From positions 1 through 64,000 of the forward strand of contig NZ_JABXKP010000091.1 in the NCBI RefSeq assembly GCF_017114985.1: 64,000 nucleotides of DNA. The letters are read 5' to 3'. This stretch comes from Nostoc sp. JL33. GTDB taxonomy: Bacteria; Cyanobacteriota; Cyanobacteriia; Cyanobacteriales; Nostocaceae. The stretch's first letter is position 1. Each line of letters opens with the position of its first letter. This document shows, in pieces, positions 26,879 to 36,048 of the stretch. A program made the translations under genes and the position numbers. The notes under the pieces are model-generated. The model was not told the DNA's origin and searched no databases. It saw only the letters and a list, made by a program, of their open reading frames with translations.

Positions 26879-27955
26879 ATGCTTGACGCCATTATTATTT
26901 TCTCATTTATCCTAGCAGCGTCGGGAATAGGGTTCTACAGCATTGAACTACTACCCAATAGCACGCTGGATCAGGTAACAAACATTGAAGCTTTACGCTT
27001 AATTGTTGCCGTCTTTGCCGCTATTATTGGTGGTGCGATCGGGCTGAGTTTCCAGACGACATATCGTCGCCTAGAATCACAAATCAAAGAAATGCCTCTG
27101 GAAGTGATCTTAACTCGTGCCATTGGCTTAGTGATTGGGCTATTACTAGCTAACCTGATGCTAGCCCCACTATTTTTGCTACCTATCCCGGCAGATTTTG
27201 GATTTATTAAGCCACTGGTGGCAGTTGTCGGCAGTATTATCCTCTCCGTCACTGGCATGAATTTGGCAGACACCCACGGGCGAGGCTTACTGCGGTTCAT
27301 TAATCCCAACACCGTCGAATCGATGGTAGTGGAAGGAACGCTAAAACCCGCCAATACCAAAGTTTTAGACACCAGTTGCATTATCGATGGTCGCATTGAA
27401 GCCTTACTAGAAACAGGGTTTTTAGAAGGGCAAATTCTCGTGCCGCAGTTTGTCTTGCAAGAACTGCAACAAGTAGCCGATGCTAGCAAAGACCAAAAGC
27501 GAGTGCGGGGAAGACGAGGGCTAGAAATTCTCAACCGGATTAAGGAAGATTACCCCGATCGCATCCTGATTAATACAATTGACTACGAAGATATTCCCAC
27601 AGTGGATGCCAAGTTAGTGCGCTTTGCCCAAGAAATTAGCGGCACACTGCTAACTAACGACTACAACTTGTCTAAAGTTGCCAGTGTTCAAAAAGTACCT
27701 GTTTTGAATGTAAATGATTTAGTGAATGCCGTCCGTCCCAGTTATTTACCTGGTGACAACCTTGATTTGAAAATTCTCAAAGAAGGTAAAGAACCCAGCC
27801 AAGGCATTGGCTACCTAGATGACGGCACAATGGTTGTTGTTGAAGAAGGTAGCAATTATGTGGGCGGTGAACTGCGGGTAGTAGTCACCAGTGCTTTACA
27901 AACTACAGCAGGACGGATGATTTTTGCCAAACCCCAAGCTTCAGCATTGGCGTGA
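26879..27955 (+). CDS. membrane-anchored PIN-TRAM protein (YacL-like)
   Basis: About 358 residues from the ATG at 26879. Three to four membrane segments (about 1-135), then a PIN-like nuclease domain beginning VLDTSCIIDGRIEALL (about 158-173) with Asp residues at the metal site, VDAKLVRFA and LLTNDYNLSKVA, and a C-terminal TRAM RNA-binding domain (EPSQGIGYLDDGTMVVVEEG). The family (Bacillus YacL type) is widespread in Gram-positives and cyanobacteria and is thought to be an RNase, but the substrate is unknown. A TTG start at 26858 is possible; the ATG with AGGA upstream is preferred. Confidence 0.88.
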   Translation: MLDAIIIFSFILAASGIGFYSIELLPNSTLDQVTNIEALRLIVAVFAAIIGGAIGLSFQTTYRRLESQIKEMPLEVILTRAIGLVIGLLLANLMLAPLFLLPIPADFGFIKPLVAVVGSIILSVTGMNLADTHGRGLLRFINPNTVESMVVEGTLKPANTKVLDTSCIIDGRIEALLETGFLEGQILVPQFVLQELQQVADASKDQKRVRGRRGLEILNRIKEDYPDRILINTIDYEDIPTVDAKLVRFAQEISGTLLTNDYNLSKVASVQKVPVLNVNDLVNAVRPSYLPGDNLDLKILKEGKEPSQGIGYLDDGTMVVVEEGSNYVGGELRVVVTSALQTTAGRMIFAKPQASALA

Positions 27956-27972
27956 GGAAAGAAAATTCAAAG

Positions 27973-28012
27973 CCTCTCTCCTTTTAGGAGAGAGGTTTAA
28001 TATTTTTTATTT
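27973..28012 (+). terminator. terminator after the PIN-TRAM gene
   Basis: Nine-base hairpin CCTCTCTCC / GGAGAGAGG (27973-27981 with 27987-27995) followed by TTTAATATTTTTTA, 17 bases after the stop codon. Confidence 0.85.
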
Positions 28013-28202
28013 GGAAGTTCTTAAGTGTGAAACTCTGGTTAAGTGAGAAACTAAAACTTTAAAATGGAAAAATGTTCACTGATAACTGTTTTTTAAAGAA
28101 TTTTAGGTTTAACCGAGAGTTTAGTTAGTCGGGTGGTGTTAGGGAAAGAAAAAATTTCTTTTCTGCCTGATTTAGAAAATTTTTTTAAAGGAATGTGAGA
28201 TT

Positions 28203-28252
28203 TAAAATTTTGGATGTGGGATTGTATCTAAAAAATCCTACATCCAAAATTT
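28203..28252 (-). terminator. inverted repeat after the convergent hypothetical gene
   Basis: Arms AAATTTTGGATGT and ACATCCAAAATTT pair over 13 bases with further partial pairing inside. It lies just past the stop codon of the minus-strand gene at 28255. Confidence 0.6.
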
Positions 28253-28254
28253 TT

Positions 28255-28728
28255 CTATGCAATATCAGGGGGTACCTGTTTAGGCGATCGCTGTTGTCGC
28301 AACTGTTTCTGTATGAGTTTTTCTAGTTCAGTTCGCCGAACTTCAACGGTATGAGTGGTCTGACCCGGCGTTTCCAAAAAAACGATACTATCTACGGGTT
28401 CCAATGCCACCATTTGGAACAAAATATGGGTGACGGGAACAATTTTAGCTAGCATTTGAGGGTCAAGCCCAGCAGGGGAAATTAGAGAGACATCTTGTAT
28501 GGTAGGGAAAGCGTAAATCACACGCTTTTCCAATCCTGGATTAGTACGATTGCTCAATGTAGTTAAAACCCAACTTTCCTCTGAATTTTGGAGAATATAG
28601 TATTGGGAGTAACGTAATTTTTGAGCGATCGCTCTAAGGGCAGGAGCAATTGCTGCAACAAGATATGGTGTCATACCATCGCGGGGTGCATTGTCAATCA
28701 GCAATTGAATTTGTGCTTCTAAATCCAT
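28255..28728 (-). CDS. conserved cyanobacterial protein, unknown, divergent from hetZ
   Basis: About 157 residues from the ATG at 28728 (MDLEAQIQLLIDNAPRDG). No signal or membrane segment. Mixed alpha/beta composition with a short helical C-terminus rich in Gln, Arg and Lys (about 130-150). The frame is open to 28761 but the first 11 residues look non-coding. I do not recognise a domain. It is divergent from hetZ across about 200 bases; I recall a gene of this kind in the same place in related strains, but not a function. Confidence 0.65.
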   Translation of the reverse strand: MDLEAQIQLLIDNAPRDGMTPYLVAAIAPALRAIAQKLRYSQYYILQNSEESWVLTTLSNRTNPGLEKRVIYAFPTIQDVSLISPAGLDPQMLAKIVPVTHILFQMVALEPVDSIVFLETPGQTTHTVEVRRTELEKLIQKQLRQQRSPKQVPPDIA

Positions 28729-28935
28729 AATGACTTGTATACGGCTCCTGGGTAATGGCAATAATATCTATCAAAGTGTGAACAATCCCATCGAAGTTGG
28801 GAATAATAAAATCAGCCACATTCTCAATGTTGTAGGATTGGTCTGCGTTTAGCTTATACGTAAAACCGAAAAAGCCAATACCCACAGTCGTACAGGTTGT
28901 ATTTAAATACTTAGGGTCTTTTGAAAACCGAGACT

Positions 28936-30141
28936 ATGAATTCAGCCGCAACCGTAACTATTCCATCTGCAAATATTCTGGGAGAAAATTCTAAAGGCGT
29001 GGAGGTGATCTTTCAACTCCTGTCCAGGGAGTTTCAACAATCAACCAAAGCTTCGGCACAGAATTGCCACGACGTCGCAACACGTATCACTACCGAAGTC
29101 TACCGGATTTGTCATGAAAGCAAACGTATCCAAGCTTCTGGGTCTGTAGAAAGCTCGGCAATGACCCTGGCGAGGCATCGGCTGCAACAGTGTCTCAGGT
29201 ACTATCAGTTGGGTTCAAATCGGGGCAGGGTAGAATTACACAGTACTCTGAGTGCGATTGTTTATCGATACATTAATCCCCCTCAGAAGCAATTGAGCTA
29301 TCAAGGGCGGCTGACTATAATTGAAGATTTCCTCCAGAGTTTTTATCTAGAGGCGTTGAACGCTTTCCGGCGAGAAAATCAACTTGATGCCACTTATCGC
29401 CCTCAGACACTTTTGGAATTGTCCGAGTATATGGCATTTACCGAGCGCTACGGCAAGCGACGCATTCCCTTACCAGGCCGTCAGCAGCAGCTAATTATCC
29501 TCCGGGCGCAAACTTTTTCCCAACACCAGCCCCCAGAAACCAGCGTAGATATAGAACAAGCCGCAGAAGGTAGCAATAATGAAGGTGATGGTTCTTGGGA
29601 AGAGCCAGCAGTTCACCAATTGCGCTCCACAATGGCAACGCAAGCCGAACCCGAACCCGAAGAAGACACCTTGCGTTCCGTTGTCGTTACCGAATTAATG
29701 AATTATCTCGAACAACGACAACAATCTGACTGCGCTGATTACTTTTCCCTGCGCCTCCAGGATTTATCAGCACAAGAAATTGAGTCGGTTTTAGGCTTAA
29801 CTCCTCGTCAGAGAGATTATTTGCAGCAGCGCTTTAAGTATCATTTAATTCGGTTTGCCTTGTTGCACCGTTGGGAATTAGTTCACGAATGGCTGGAAGC
29901 TTCTTTGCACACCAATTTGGGCTTAACTCCCCAGCAATGGCAAGTATACACAGCACAACTGGACAATAAGCAACGATCTTTATTAGAGTTGAAGCAACAA
30001 GGACAACCTGATGAAAAAATAGCAAAAACTTTAGGGCTGTCAATGGCACAACTTCAAAAACGATGGTTTAAGATTCTTGAACAAGCTTGGGAAATTCGTA
30101 ACTCATTAGTGTCCGGATCAGGTGCATCTACTCATGAATAG
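28936..30141 (+). CDS. hetZ: heterocyst differentiation protein HetZ
   Basis: 401 residues, MNSAATVTIPSANI at the start; the frame opens with a TTG at 28921, but the ATG at 28936 gives the length I recall for Anabaena HetZ (Alr0099). Very high resemblance throughout, for example HRLQQCLRYYQLGSNRGRVE and KRRIPLPGRQQQLIILRAQ. HetZ is needed early in heterocyst development, with HetR and HetP, and binds DNA; a helix-turn-helix-like region lies near the C-terminus (DEKIAKTLGLSMAQLQKRWF, about 360-380). A low-complexity acidic stretch lies at about 205-245. It overlaps patU by eight bases, so they are co-translated. Confidence 0.95.
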   Translation: MNSAATVTIPSANILGENSKGVEVIFQLLSREFQQSTKASAQNCHDVATRITTEVYRICHESKRIQASGSVESSAMTLARHRLQQCLRYYQLGSNRGRVELHSTLSAIVYRYINPPQKQLSYQGRLTIIEDFLQSFYLEALNAFRRENQLDATYRPQTLLELSEYMAFTERYGKRRIPLPGRQQQLIILRAQTFSQHQPPETSVDIEQAAEGSNNEGDGSWEEPAVHQLRSTMATQAEPEPEEDTLRSVVVTELMNYLEQRQQSDCADYFSLRLQDLSAQEIESVLGLTPRQRDYLQQRFKYHLIRFALLHRWELVHEWLEASLHTNLGLTPQQWQVYTAQLDNKQRSLLELKQQGQPDEKIAKTLGLSMAQLQKRWFKILEQAWEIRNSLVSGSGASTHE

Positions 30142-31111
30142 TGACTCAGAATCCTTACAACACCAGTGTCTCGATTGGTTATTGACAGATAATGTCAAAA
30201 ATAACGAGCAATCGGTAGAATGTGAGGAAAATGACGGGGCAGAAAACCTCCTCAACCAAGCCACTGCTTCAAAAAGCAGTCAGCCAAAATTGGGAGGAAC
30301 GCCCCAGACCTTTCAACTGGGAGAAATTCCTACTGTGCAAGATCGTTTTCAAGCTGTCCTTAAGCGTCGGCTACAAATCCAAGTCCAAGAACACCCACCG
30401 TTGTTTCCTTGGGAAACACAATTAATCGATTATCCTGATTTTGTTGATGAGCCGTCAATGACACTCGTTCCCAGCTGGGGATGGATGGTACAACAGTCGA
30501 AGTTGAACCTGCCGACTCGCTTACCGGAGAGAGTTTTCCAGCAATTGCTAGAACAGTGTCAGGCGTTGGTGACATCTTCAGTGCCGTTGGGGGCAAAATT
30601 AGTTCAAGTGGTGGAGAACTTTTTTCCCAATGAGTCTCAAGCACTAAATGACATAGCTGGAATGGTGCTAAGAAGCACCTATCGGTCTGTAAATACTGTG
30701 GAGACAATGCCCAGTATTCAGAGCGATTACTCGGATTTACAACCGCGTCAACAGATGGCTTTGTCGTTGCTAGCAGCTAAACAACTGCTGGAAAATTTGA
30801 CTCTACCACTTTCAGCAACCAGCCCAGTGGTAGAAAGACAATGGCTAACCAGTGTTGGTGCTTTGAACATCAGAGTAGAGTACCAGTCTCTAGGTAAACT
30901 TACGAAGTTACTTGTTCAGGCTGAGTTACCTGTTAAAGGAACTTTGACGCTGCGGGGAAGTGGCACCTTAGCAATGACAACATCTTCGACTTCGGGATAC
31001 TTAAGTGTAGAGTTAGGCTGCGAACAACTTCACCCAACTTATACCCTGGAAGTTGAGTTTCCAGAAATAGACCAACAGTCGTTGTTGTTTGTCATTAGTC
31101 CGACAATTTAG
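30134..31111 (+). CDS. patU: heterocyst pattern protein PatU, unsplit form
   Basis: About 325 residues from the ATG inside the end of hetZ (ATGAATAG). Residues 1-70 are acidic and variable; two Trp-rich segments follow (LFPWETQLIDYPDF and SWGWMVQQSK, about 95-130), and the C-terminal third is beta-rich (LRGSGTLAMTTSSTSGYLSV). PatU represses or tunes heterocyst pattern formation with HetZ. In Anabaena PCC 7120 the gene is split into patU5 and patU3; here the frame is continuous, as in Nostoc punctiforme. A GTG at 30122 would add four residues. No enzymatic motif is visible. Confidence 0.9.
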   Translation: MNSDSESLQHQCLDWLLTDNVKNNEQSVECEENDGAENLLNQATASKSSQPKLGGTPQTFQLGEIPTVQDRFQAVLKRRLQIQVQEHPPLFPWETQLIDYPDFVDEPSMTLVPSWGWMVQQSKLNLPTRLPERVFQQLLEQCQALVTSSVPLGAKLVQVVENFFPNESQALNDIAGMVLRSTYRSVNTVETMPSIQSDYSDLQPRQQMALSLLAAKQLLENLTLPLSATSPVVERQWLTSVGALNIRVEYQSLGKLTKLLVQAELPVKGTLTLRGSGTLAMTTSSTSGYLSVELGCEQLHPTYTLEVEFPEIDQQSLLFVISPTI

Positions 31112-31413
31112 TTTAAATTTCCACCGCTAGCACACTACGTTGATCAACGCCGATATATATTAAGAGGATTTTCCTGGTTTTGAAGCTTATTCTATTTTTC
31201 AACAAGTGGTCATTAGGGCGTCTACGAAAAGCAGTTATTACACAGACACAGGGACACGGAGAGAGTAGATAACTTCTCCGCGTCTTTGCGTCTTGTTCCC
31301 TCTGCATGTCTGTTTGTATCTATGATTTTTTATTTGACACAGTAGTAGGGTAGGCAATTACGTCTTTGCTATTGTGTCCGTTGCATCTACACCATTGCTT
31401 CGCTTAGGCTCAA
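31112..31413. other. short spacer after patU
   Basis: About 300 bases. Typical Nostoc spacer text (ACACAGACACAGGGACACGG). Minus-strand frame 31113-31307 is a chance frame. Nothing else seen. Confidence 0.45.
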
Positions 31414-33744
31414 ATGTTTAACTTATCCAGGATAAATCGGTTTTGGCCTCTTCCTGTAGGTAATTTCTGGCGGCGAAATCCCCAGAGGTCGCCTTTGATA
31501 GAAGTGGAAGATTCAATTTCATTGCGGGTGCTGGTGCTAGCGTTGGTTATTTTGGGAATTGTGGCGACGGATATCGCCGCCGAGACTTCATTCAGTTTTT
31601 GGGCGTTCCCCCTGAGTGCAGTGGGTGCGATTTGGAGTTATTATCGTCGCCGCGATGCCAATGTTGCAGTTAAGTTCTGCATCGCCATCGGAATGTTAGT
31701 AACACTGGGTGCTTTCTTTGGGCGATTAGTGGCAGAGTTGAATGATACGCGGTTGAGTTTGGCAGAGTTATTGATTCAACTCCAGGTGTTACACAGCTTT
31801 GATACGCCCCGCCGCAAAGATTTGGGCTATTCGATTGTTATCGGATTGATTTTATTGGGTGTGGCGGCAACGCTAAGTCAGACTTTAGCATTTGCGCCTG
31901 TGCTGCTGTTATTTTTAGCGATCGCTCTGCCGACTTTAGTATTAGATTATCGCTCACGCTTGGGTTTGCAGCCATTAAAAACTCAAAAGGAAAAATCCCA
32001 TCAGAAGAATTATTCAACTCTTAATTTTAAATTTTTAATTCTGAATTTTTTGCTAATTGTCGGTCTGGGTCTGGCAATTTTTGCTATTTTACCCAGATTC
32101 CCTGGCTATCAATTACGAACGTTTCCTGTAAGTTCTGCTATTCAAGTAAAAGGTAATTTCACAGGACGTAGTATCATTAATCCCGGTTATGTCCGCCAAG
32201 GTAAAGGTAATAATCAAGGCAGTGGTAGCGGTGGTACGGGACAAAATAAAACTGGCGAACCAGGTAAAGTAGATAATAACTTTTATTACGGTTTTAATAG
32301 CCAAATTAACCAAAATCTGCGGGGCGAGATGAAACCCAAGGTTGTAATGCGGGTGCGATCGCAAGTTGAGGGTTTTTGGCGAGTGCTAGGATTTGACCGT
32401 TATACAGGTAAGGGATGGGAGGTTTCCCGGAATGAAGATGTTACGACTGTCAAGCGATCGCCTTGGTCTTACCAGATTTTTCTTTACCCACCTGTGATTA
32501 CTGGTAAAACTCAAGAGGTAGTACAAACTTATACAGTGGTGTCGGATTTGCCTAACCTAATTCCAGCGATGGCTTATCCCAAAGAAGTTTACTTTCCGAC
32601 ACCACTAATCGCTGTTGATCAAGAAGACGGATTGCGATCGCCTGTGGAATTATCAGAAGGTCTGACTTACACAGTAATTTCCGCAGTACCATACCGCGAT
32701 CGCACTTTATTAGGTCAAGCTTCTACTAAATATCCAAAACATATTAAAAAGTATTATCTGCAAATCCCTCCCGAAATTGCCGAAAAAGTCCGGCAACGCA
32801 CCGAAGAAATTCTCGCTAACTACAGTCAAGAAGGAGTCACCAAGTTTTCTAAAAGCCTGGATTCACCCTATGAAAAGGCTCTCTACTTAGCTCAATACCT
32901 CAAGCAACACTACTCTGTTCCCCAAAATCCCTTAGAACTGCCTTATTTGAGTGAAAAAGAAGACTTGGTAGAAGCATTTTTGTTCAAGCAAAAAGGAGGC
33001 TATCCAGACCACTTCTCGACAGTTCTCACGGTGATGCTGCGTTCCATTGGCATCCCAGCGCGGTTAGTCGCAGGGTTTAGTGCCGGAGAATTTAATCCAT
33101 TTACAGGGCTGTATGTTGTCCGTAATACTGACGCATACGCGATGACGGAAGTGTATTTTCCTAAATCTGGTTGGTTTGCCTTTGACCCTATTCCTAATCA
33201 TCCCCTGATTCCGCCATCTGTTGAAGACACTCAGACTTTTAGTGTGTTGCGCCAGTTGTGGCAATGGGTTGCTGGGTGGCTACCTTCTCCGGTGACAGGT
33301 TTGTTAAATAATGTATTTGGGACAATATTGAGTTGGGTGATTAGAGCGATCGCTTGGTTTTTAGCTTTATTCTCTCAAGGTTGGTTTGGCGTATTGACTG
33401 GCTTAATCTTGGCAACCACAGCAGCTTTCTTTGGTTGGCTGGGTTGGGGTCAGTGGCGAGAGTGGCGCAACCGTCGATGGTTAAAGAAATTGCCAGCAAT
33501 GGAAAGCCTTTATCAACAAATGTTGCAATGGACAACCCAAAAAGGTTTAGGCAAACATCCAGCCCAAACACCCTTAGAGTATGCCAGAGGATCATACCAG
33601 CATCATGCCCCAGCAACTGCTGAGGTAATAGATGAGATTAGCCAAGCCTATGTTAGTTGGCGTTATGGTGATAATAAGCCTAACTTGAAGCGACTGCGAG
33701 AAAGATGGCAAGGTATCAAAAAGACTGCTAAAACTGCTAAGTAA
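31414..33744 (+). CDS. TgpA-type membrane transglutaminase-like protein, catalytic residues lost
   Basis: 776 residues. N-terminal hydrophobic segments (about 25-235), a long periplasmic part, a transglutaminase-like core (about 485-600) and a last membrane span near 650-675 before a basic cytoplasmic DUF4129-like tail. In the core the normal catalytic Cys in the GYC motif is Pro531 (GGYPDHF), and the normal catalytic His is Tyr575 (NTDAYAMTEVYF); only the Asp591 of FDPIPNHP remains. So it is very unlikely to be an active transglutaminase; a binding or structural role at the wall is more likely. The region otherwise keeps the fold (VMLRSIGIPARLVAGF). It follows hetZ-patU in the same direction. 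Confidence 0.88.
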   Translation: MFNLSRINRFWPLPVGNFWRRNPQRSPLIEVEDSISLRVLVLALVILGIVATDIAAETSFSFWAFPLSAVGAIWSYYRRRDANVAVKFCIAIGMLVTLGAFFGRLVAELNDTRLSLAELLIQLQVLHSFDTPRRKDLGYSIVIGLILLGVAATLSQTLAFAPVLLLFLAIALPTLVLDYRSRLGLQPLKTQKEKSHQKNYSTLNFKFLILNFLLIVGLGLAIFAILPRFPGYQLRTFPVSSAIQVKGNFTGRSIINPGYVRQGKGNNQGSGSGGTGQNKTGEPGKVDNNFYYGFNSQINQNLRGEMKPKVVMRVRSQVEGFWRVLGFDRYTGKGWEVSRNEDVTTVKRSPWSYQIFLYPPVITGKTQEVVQTYTVVSDLPNLIPAMAYPKEVYFPTPLIAVDQEDGLRSPVELSEGLTYTVISAVPYRDRTLLGQASTKYPKHIKKYYLQIPPEIAEKVRQRTEEILANYSQEGVTKFSKSLDSPYEKALYLAQYLKQHYSVPQNPLELPYLSEKEDLVEAFLFKQKGGYPDHFSTVLTVMLRSIGIPARLVAGFSAGEFNPFTGLYVVRNTDAYAMTEVYFPKSGWFAFDPIPNHPLIPPSVEDTQTFSVLRQLWQWVAGWLPSPVTGLLNNVFGTILSWVIRAIAWFLALFSQGWFGVLTGLILATTAAFFGWLGWGQWREWRNRRWLKKLPAMESLYQQMLQWTTQKGLGKHPAQTPLEYARGSYQHHAPATAEVIDEISQAYVSWRYGDNKPNLKRLRERWQGIKKTAKTAK

Positions 33745-33766
33745 TTCAAGACTTCGGATAAATTAC

Positions 33767-34120
33767 TCACAAAGGTAAATAGAGTACAACTCCCTTCCAT
33801 TCTGTTTGCTCACTACAATCAACAAGGAGTAGCAATTCATCAATTGCCTGTCTAATGGGCATCCGGTCATTAACTACAAATAATCCTGACATCGGTTTTC
33901 CCATTATCAATCGCTCGTAAACAAAGTCTGGCATTGTTGCACGGTCATGGGTTAAAATAATACGCTCATTGGTTGCTGCCCAATCTAGAATCGCTGGATC
34001 GTCTACTTCCCGTAAATCAACATCTTGAACCCGAAGTAAATCAAGATTGGGTTGACGCAGAAATAACCCTCGAACGATATCACCATTAAAGTTTTCATCG
34101 CTTAAAAAGCTCAACATCAC
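33767..34120 (-). CDS. DUF5615 PIN-like toxin, partner of the DUF433 gene
   Basis: 117 residues of the DUF5615 family, a small PIN-like group of predicted RNases. Acidic residues at suitable places: SDEN (7-10), VDLREVDDPAILDWA (about 34-48) and ILTHDRATMPDFV (about 56-68). Second gene of a two-gene unit; it starts one base after the DUF433 stop codon. The two are known as a toxin-antitoxin combination in many cyanobacteria; toxin activity is inferred from family and pairing. Confidence 0.85.
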   Translation of the reverse strand: MMLSFLSDENFNGDIVRGLFLRQPNLDLLRVQDVDLREVDDPAILDWAATNERIILTHDRATMPDFVYERLIMGKPMSGLFVVNDRMPIRQAIDELLLLVDCSEQTEWKGVVLYLPL

Positions 34121-34121
34121 C

Positions 34122-34451
34122 TTAATATTGTTGTTGAGCCAACAAGCGAGAACGAATGAGATTCAAATCAGGTTGAACACTGGACAAACGTTGCTGTACA
34201 GATTCAGCTAAATCTTCTCTGTGATTAAGGTATGCTTCTACAGTATTTTGATGTCGCAGATAGTAACCAATAGTGCTATAAACATCAGACAATGATAGCG
34301 TCGAGTACCGTTGGACAATAGACTCAGGGGATGCGCCATCCTGAAAAGCTCGGATTACGACCTCTAGCAAGACCCTTGAATTGCCAACTCGAATTGCTCC
34401 GGTTTCATCTTCTCGAAGAGGGGGTGTCTCATGTTCTAAAACGAGGCTCAT
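34122..34451 (-). CDS. DUF433 antitoxin
   Basis: 109 residues. DUF433 proteins carry a helix-turn-helix core, here GNSRVLLEVVIRAFQDGASPESIVQ... SLSDVYSTIGYYLRH. It comes first and directly before the DUF5615 gene, the usual order for antitoxin then toxin. It probably binds its own promoter as well as the toxin. Confidence 0.85.
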   Translation of the reverse strand: MSLVLEHETPPLREDETGAIRVGNSRVLLEVVIRAFQDGASPESIVQRYSTLSLSDVYSTIGYYLRHQNTVEAYLNHREDLAESVQQRLSSVQPDLNLIRSRLLAQQQY

Positions 34452-34552
34452 GGGCTAATTTCCCTAACTGACTTGAGGTAATGGTAACTTAACTTAGGTG
34501 TCTATCTTTATGACTATCAAAAAACTCCTGCTCCAAAAAATTGAATCCTCAC

Positions 34553-34897
34553 TTAGAGGTACAAAATTGTTCGCAGTCCTTGGTCTATTTCTTCTTGTAG
34601 ATGTTCTGGTAATGAGCCAACGCGCTCTACTAAAAACGTTTTGTCAACAGTAAAAATTTGAGACACATTAGCTACAGAATCTCTGGGTAAACCTGTAGCT
34701 TCATGCGGTAACAAAACATTGCCTGGTGCTTGTGCTAACTGAGTGTTAGAGGTAATGATTACGACGATTACGGTGCTGATCCGACTTTGAGTAAAAATAT
34801 CATCTTGAACAATCAAAATAGGGCGACGATACCCAGGTTCCCAAGCGAGTGGATCAGGTAAATTTGCCCACCAAATTTCTCCGCGATACACTACCAA
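34553..34897 (-). CDS. MazF/PemK-type toxin
   Basis: 114 residues. N-terminal YRGEIWWANLPDPLAWEPGYRRPILIVQDD matches the MazF/PemK endoribonuclease family, which cleaves mRNA at short sequences; TGLPRDSVANVSQIFTVDK contains the conserved Ser/Asn/Gln segment. It overlaps the antitoxin by seven bases. A complete pair; likely active. Confidence 0.88.
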   Translation of the reverse strand: MVVYRGEIWWANLPDPLAWEPGYRRPILIVQDDIFTQSRISTVIVVIITSNTQLAQAPGNVLLPHEATGLPRDSVANVSQIFTVDKTFLVERVGSLPEHLQEEIDQGLRTILYL

Positions 34898-35127
34898 TCC
34901 TCACAGGGCAAGGACATAAATTGTAACTTTGCCAATACTGGATCTAGTTCAGAGGACTCTTCAGCATAAACTTTATTCAGTTGGTTCAACATCTGATTCC
35001 GGTTGTATTTCCGCAAATATGCTTTCAAAGCTTTTGTGTAAAGTTCACTACGAGATACCCCTAACTCTCTAGCCAGTGCTTCTGCCTCTTCAAAAACTGA
35101 ATCTGGAAGCGAAATTGCAGTTTTCAT
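34891..35127 (-). CDS. ribbon-helix-helix antitoxin of the MazF-type toxin
   Basis: 78 residues. The first half (TAISLPDSVFEEAEALARELGVSRSELYTKAL) is a ribbon-helix-helix DNA-binding domain; the second half is the acidic toxin-binding tail. It starts upstream of the toxin and overlaps it, as usual for this system. It should repress the operon and neutralise the toxin. Confidence 0.85.
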   Translation of the reverse strand: MKTAISLPDSVFEEAEALARELGVSRSELYTKALKAYLRKYNRNQMLNQLNKVYAEESSELDPVLAKLQFMSLPCEDW

Positions 35128-35249
35128 TGCTACTTTTGTTGTGATTACTAGCTTTGGTTATACGATAATTGCAAAAATTGTGACCAATTAAATTACAAAC
35201 TAAACCGTTCAGTTTGGTTTAACGGGTAGAAAAGTCGCTAATATTGAAC

Positions 35250-36047
35250 TCAACCTCGCATCTGCATCAAATTTCCTGAGGAGTAGCGACGCAAACCGTG
35301 GTAAAACACACCTGCACCAACCAACAGCACGGTAGTTGATCCAGCCACAGCTAGCACAGCATGAATCAAAGATAGCGATCGCAATGCCTCAATTGGCAAA
35401 TAAGTCACAAATCCAGCCGGAATAAGTGTGTACAGCAGTAGCTTCACTGTTCCCTCAAACAAAGTGGCTGGATAGGTACTGAAGGTAAGCATGGCATTTC
35501 GCCACTGTTGTGTCAGTCCTTCGGAATTGCCCAAATAAAAGCTGAGGCTACCTGTCAAAATATTAAAGCCCACAAACAACGTCGCCACTGAAACTGTCAA
35601 CCCAGTGAATAACGCCAAATGCACTGCATCAGGCTTGACAAAAAACACATAAACCCCATAGCCAAACAGCATATCTCCCCAAGATGTCGCATTCATCCGC
35701 CCTAGTAGTAGGTGCGGTAAAAGCGCACGAGGGTACAACATCCACACATCTAACTGTCCTTGGACAATTAAACTTGTCAGTTGCAGAGCGTTACCGCAGA
35801 TAGTATGAGCCAGACCAAATCCTGTTGCGGCGATCGCCCAGAGGGTAACTACATCCTGCACCGTCCAGCCGCGTAGCACTGGAAAGCGCGTAAAAAACAG
35901 CCCCCAAAATGTCACCCACACTAGGTTATTAAGTATCATTGCCACCACTTGCGTCAGGAACGCGCCGCGATATTCTAAGTGAGCGTTCAGATTCAGGCGA
36001 ATATAAGCGCCAGCTAATTGTAGGTAGGAAAGTAAACGCCAGAACAT
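35250..36047 (-). CDS. ABC-2 exporter permease 2 (COG3694 type)
   Basis: About 265 residues from the ATG at 36047, chosen because GGAGG lies five bases before it and the upstream permease stop ends two bases away. Six hydrophobic segments, no periplasmic solute-binding feature. This is the second permease of the three-gene exporter; with the other permease and the ATPase it forms a full transporter of the COG4586/COG4587/COG3694 type, a viologen-exporter-like or polysaccharide-like family whose substrate is not readable here. Confidence 0.85.
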   Translation of the reverse strand: MFWRLLSYLQLAGAYIRLNLNAHLEYRGAFLTQVVAMILNNLVWVTFWGLFFTRFPVLRGWTVQDVVTLWAIAATGFGLAHTICGNALQLTSLIVQGQLDVWMLYPRALLPHLLLGRMNATSWGDMLFGYGVYVFFVKPDAVHLALFTGLTVSVATLFVGFNILTGSLSFYLGNSEGLTQQWRNAMLTFSTYPATLFEGTVKLLLYTLIPAGFVTYLPIEALRSLSLIHAVLAVAGSTTVLLVGAGVFYHGLRRYSSGNLMQMRG

Positions 36048-36048
36048 C

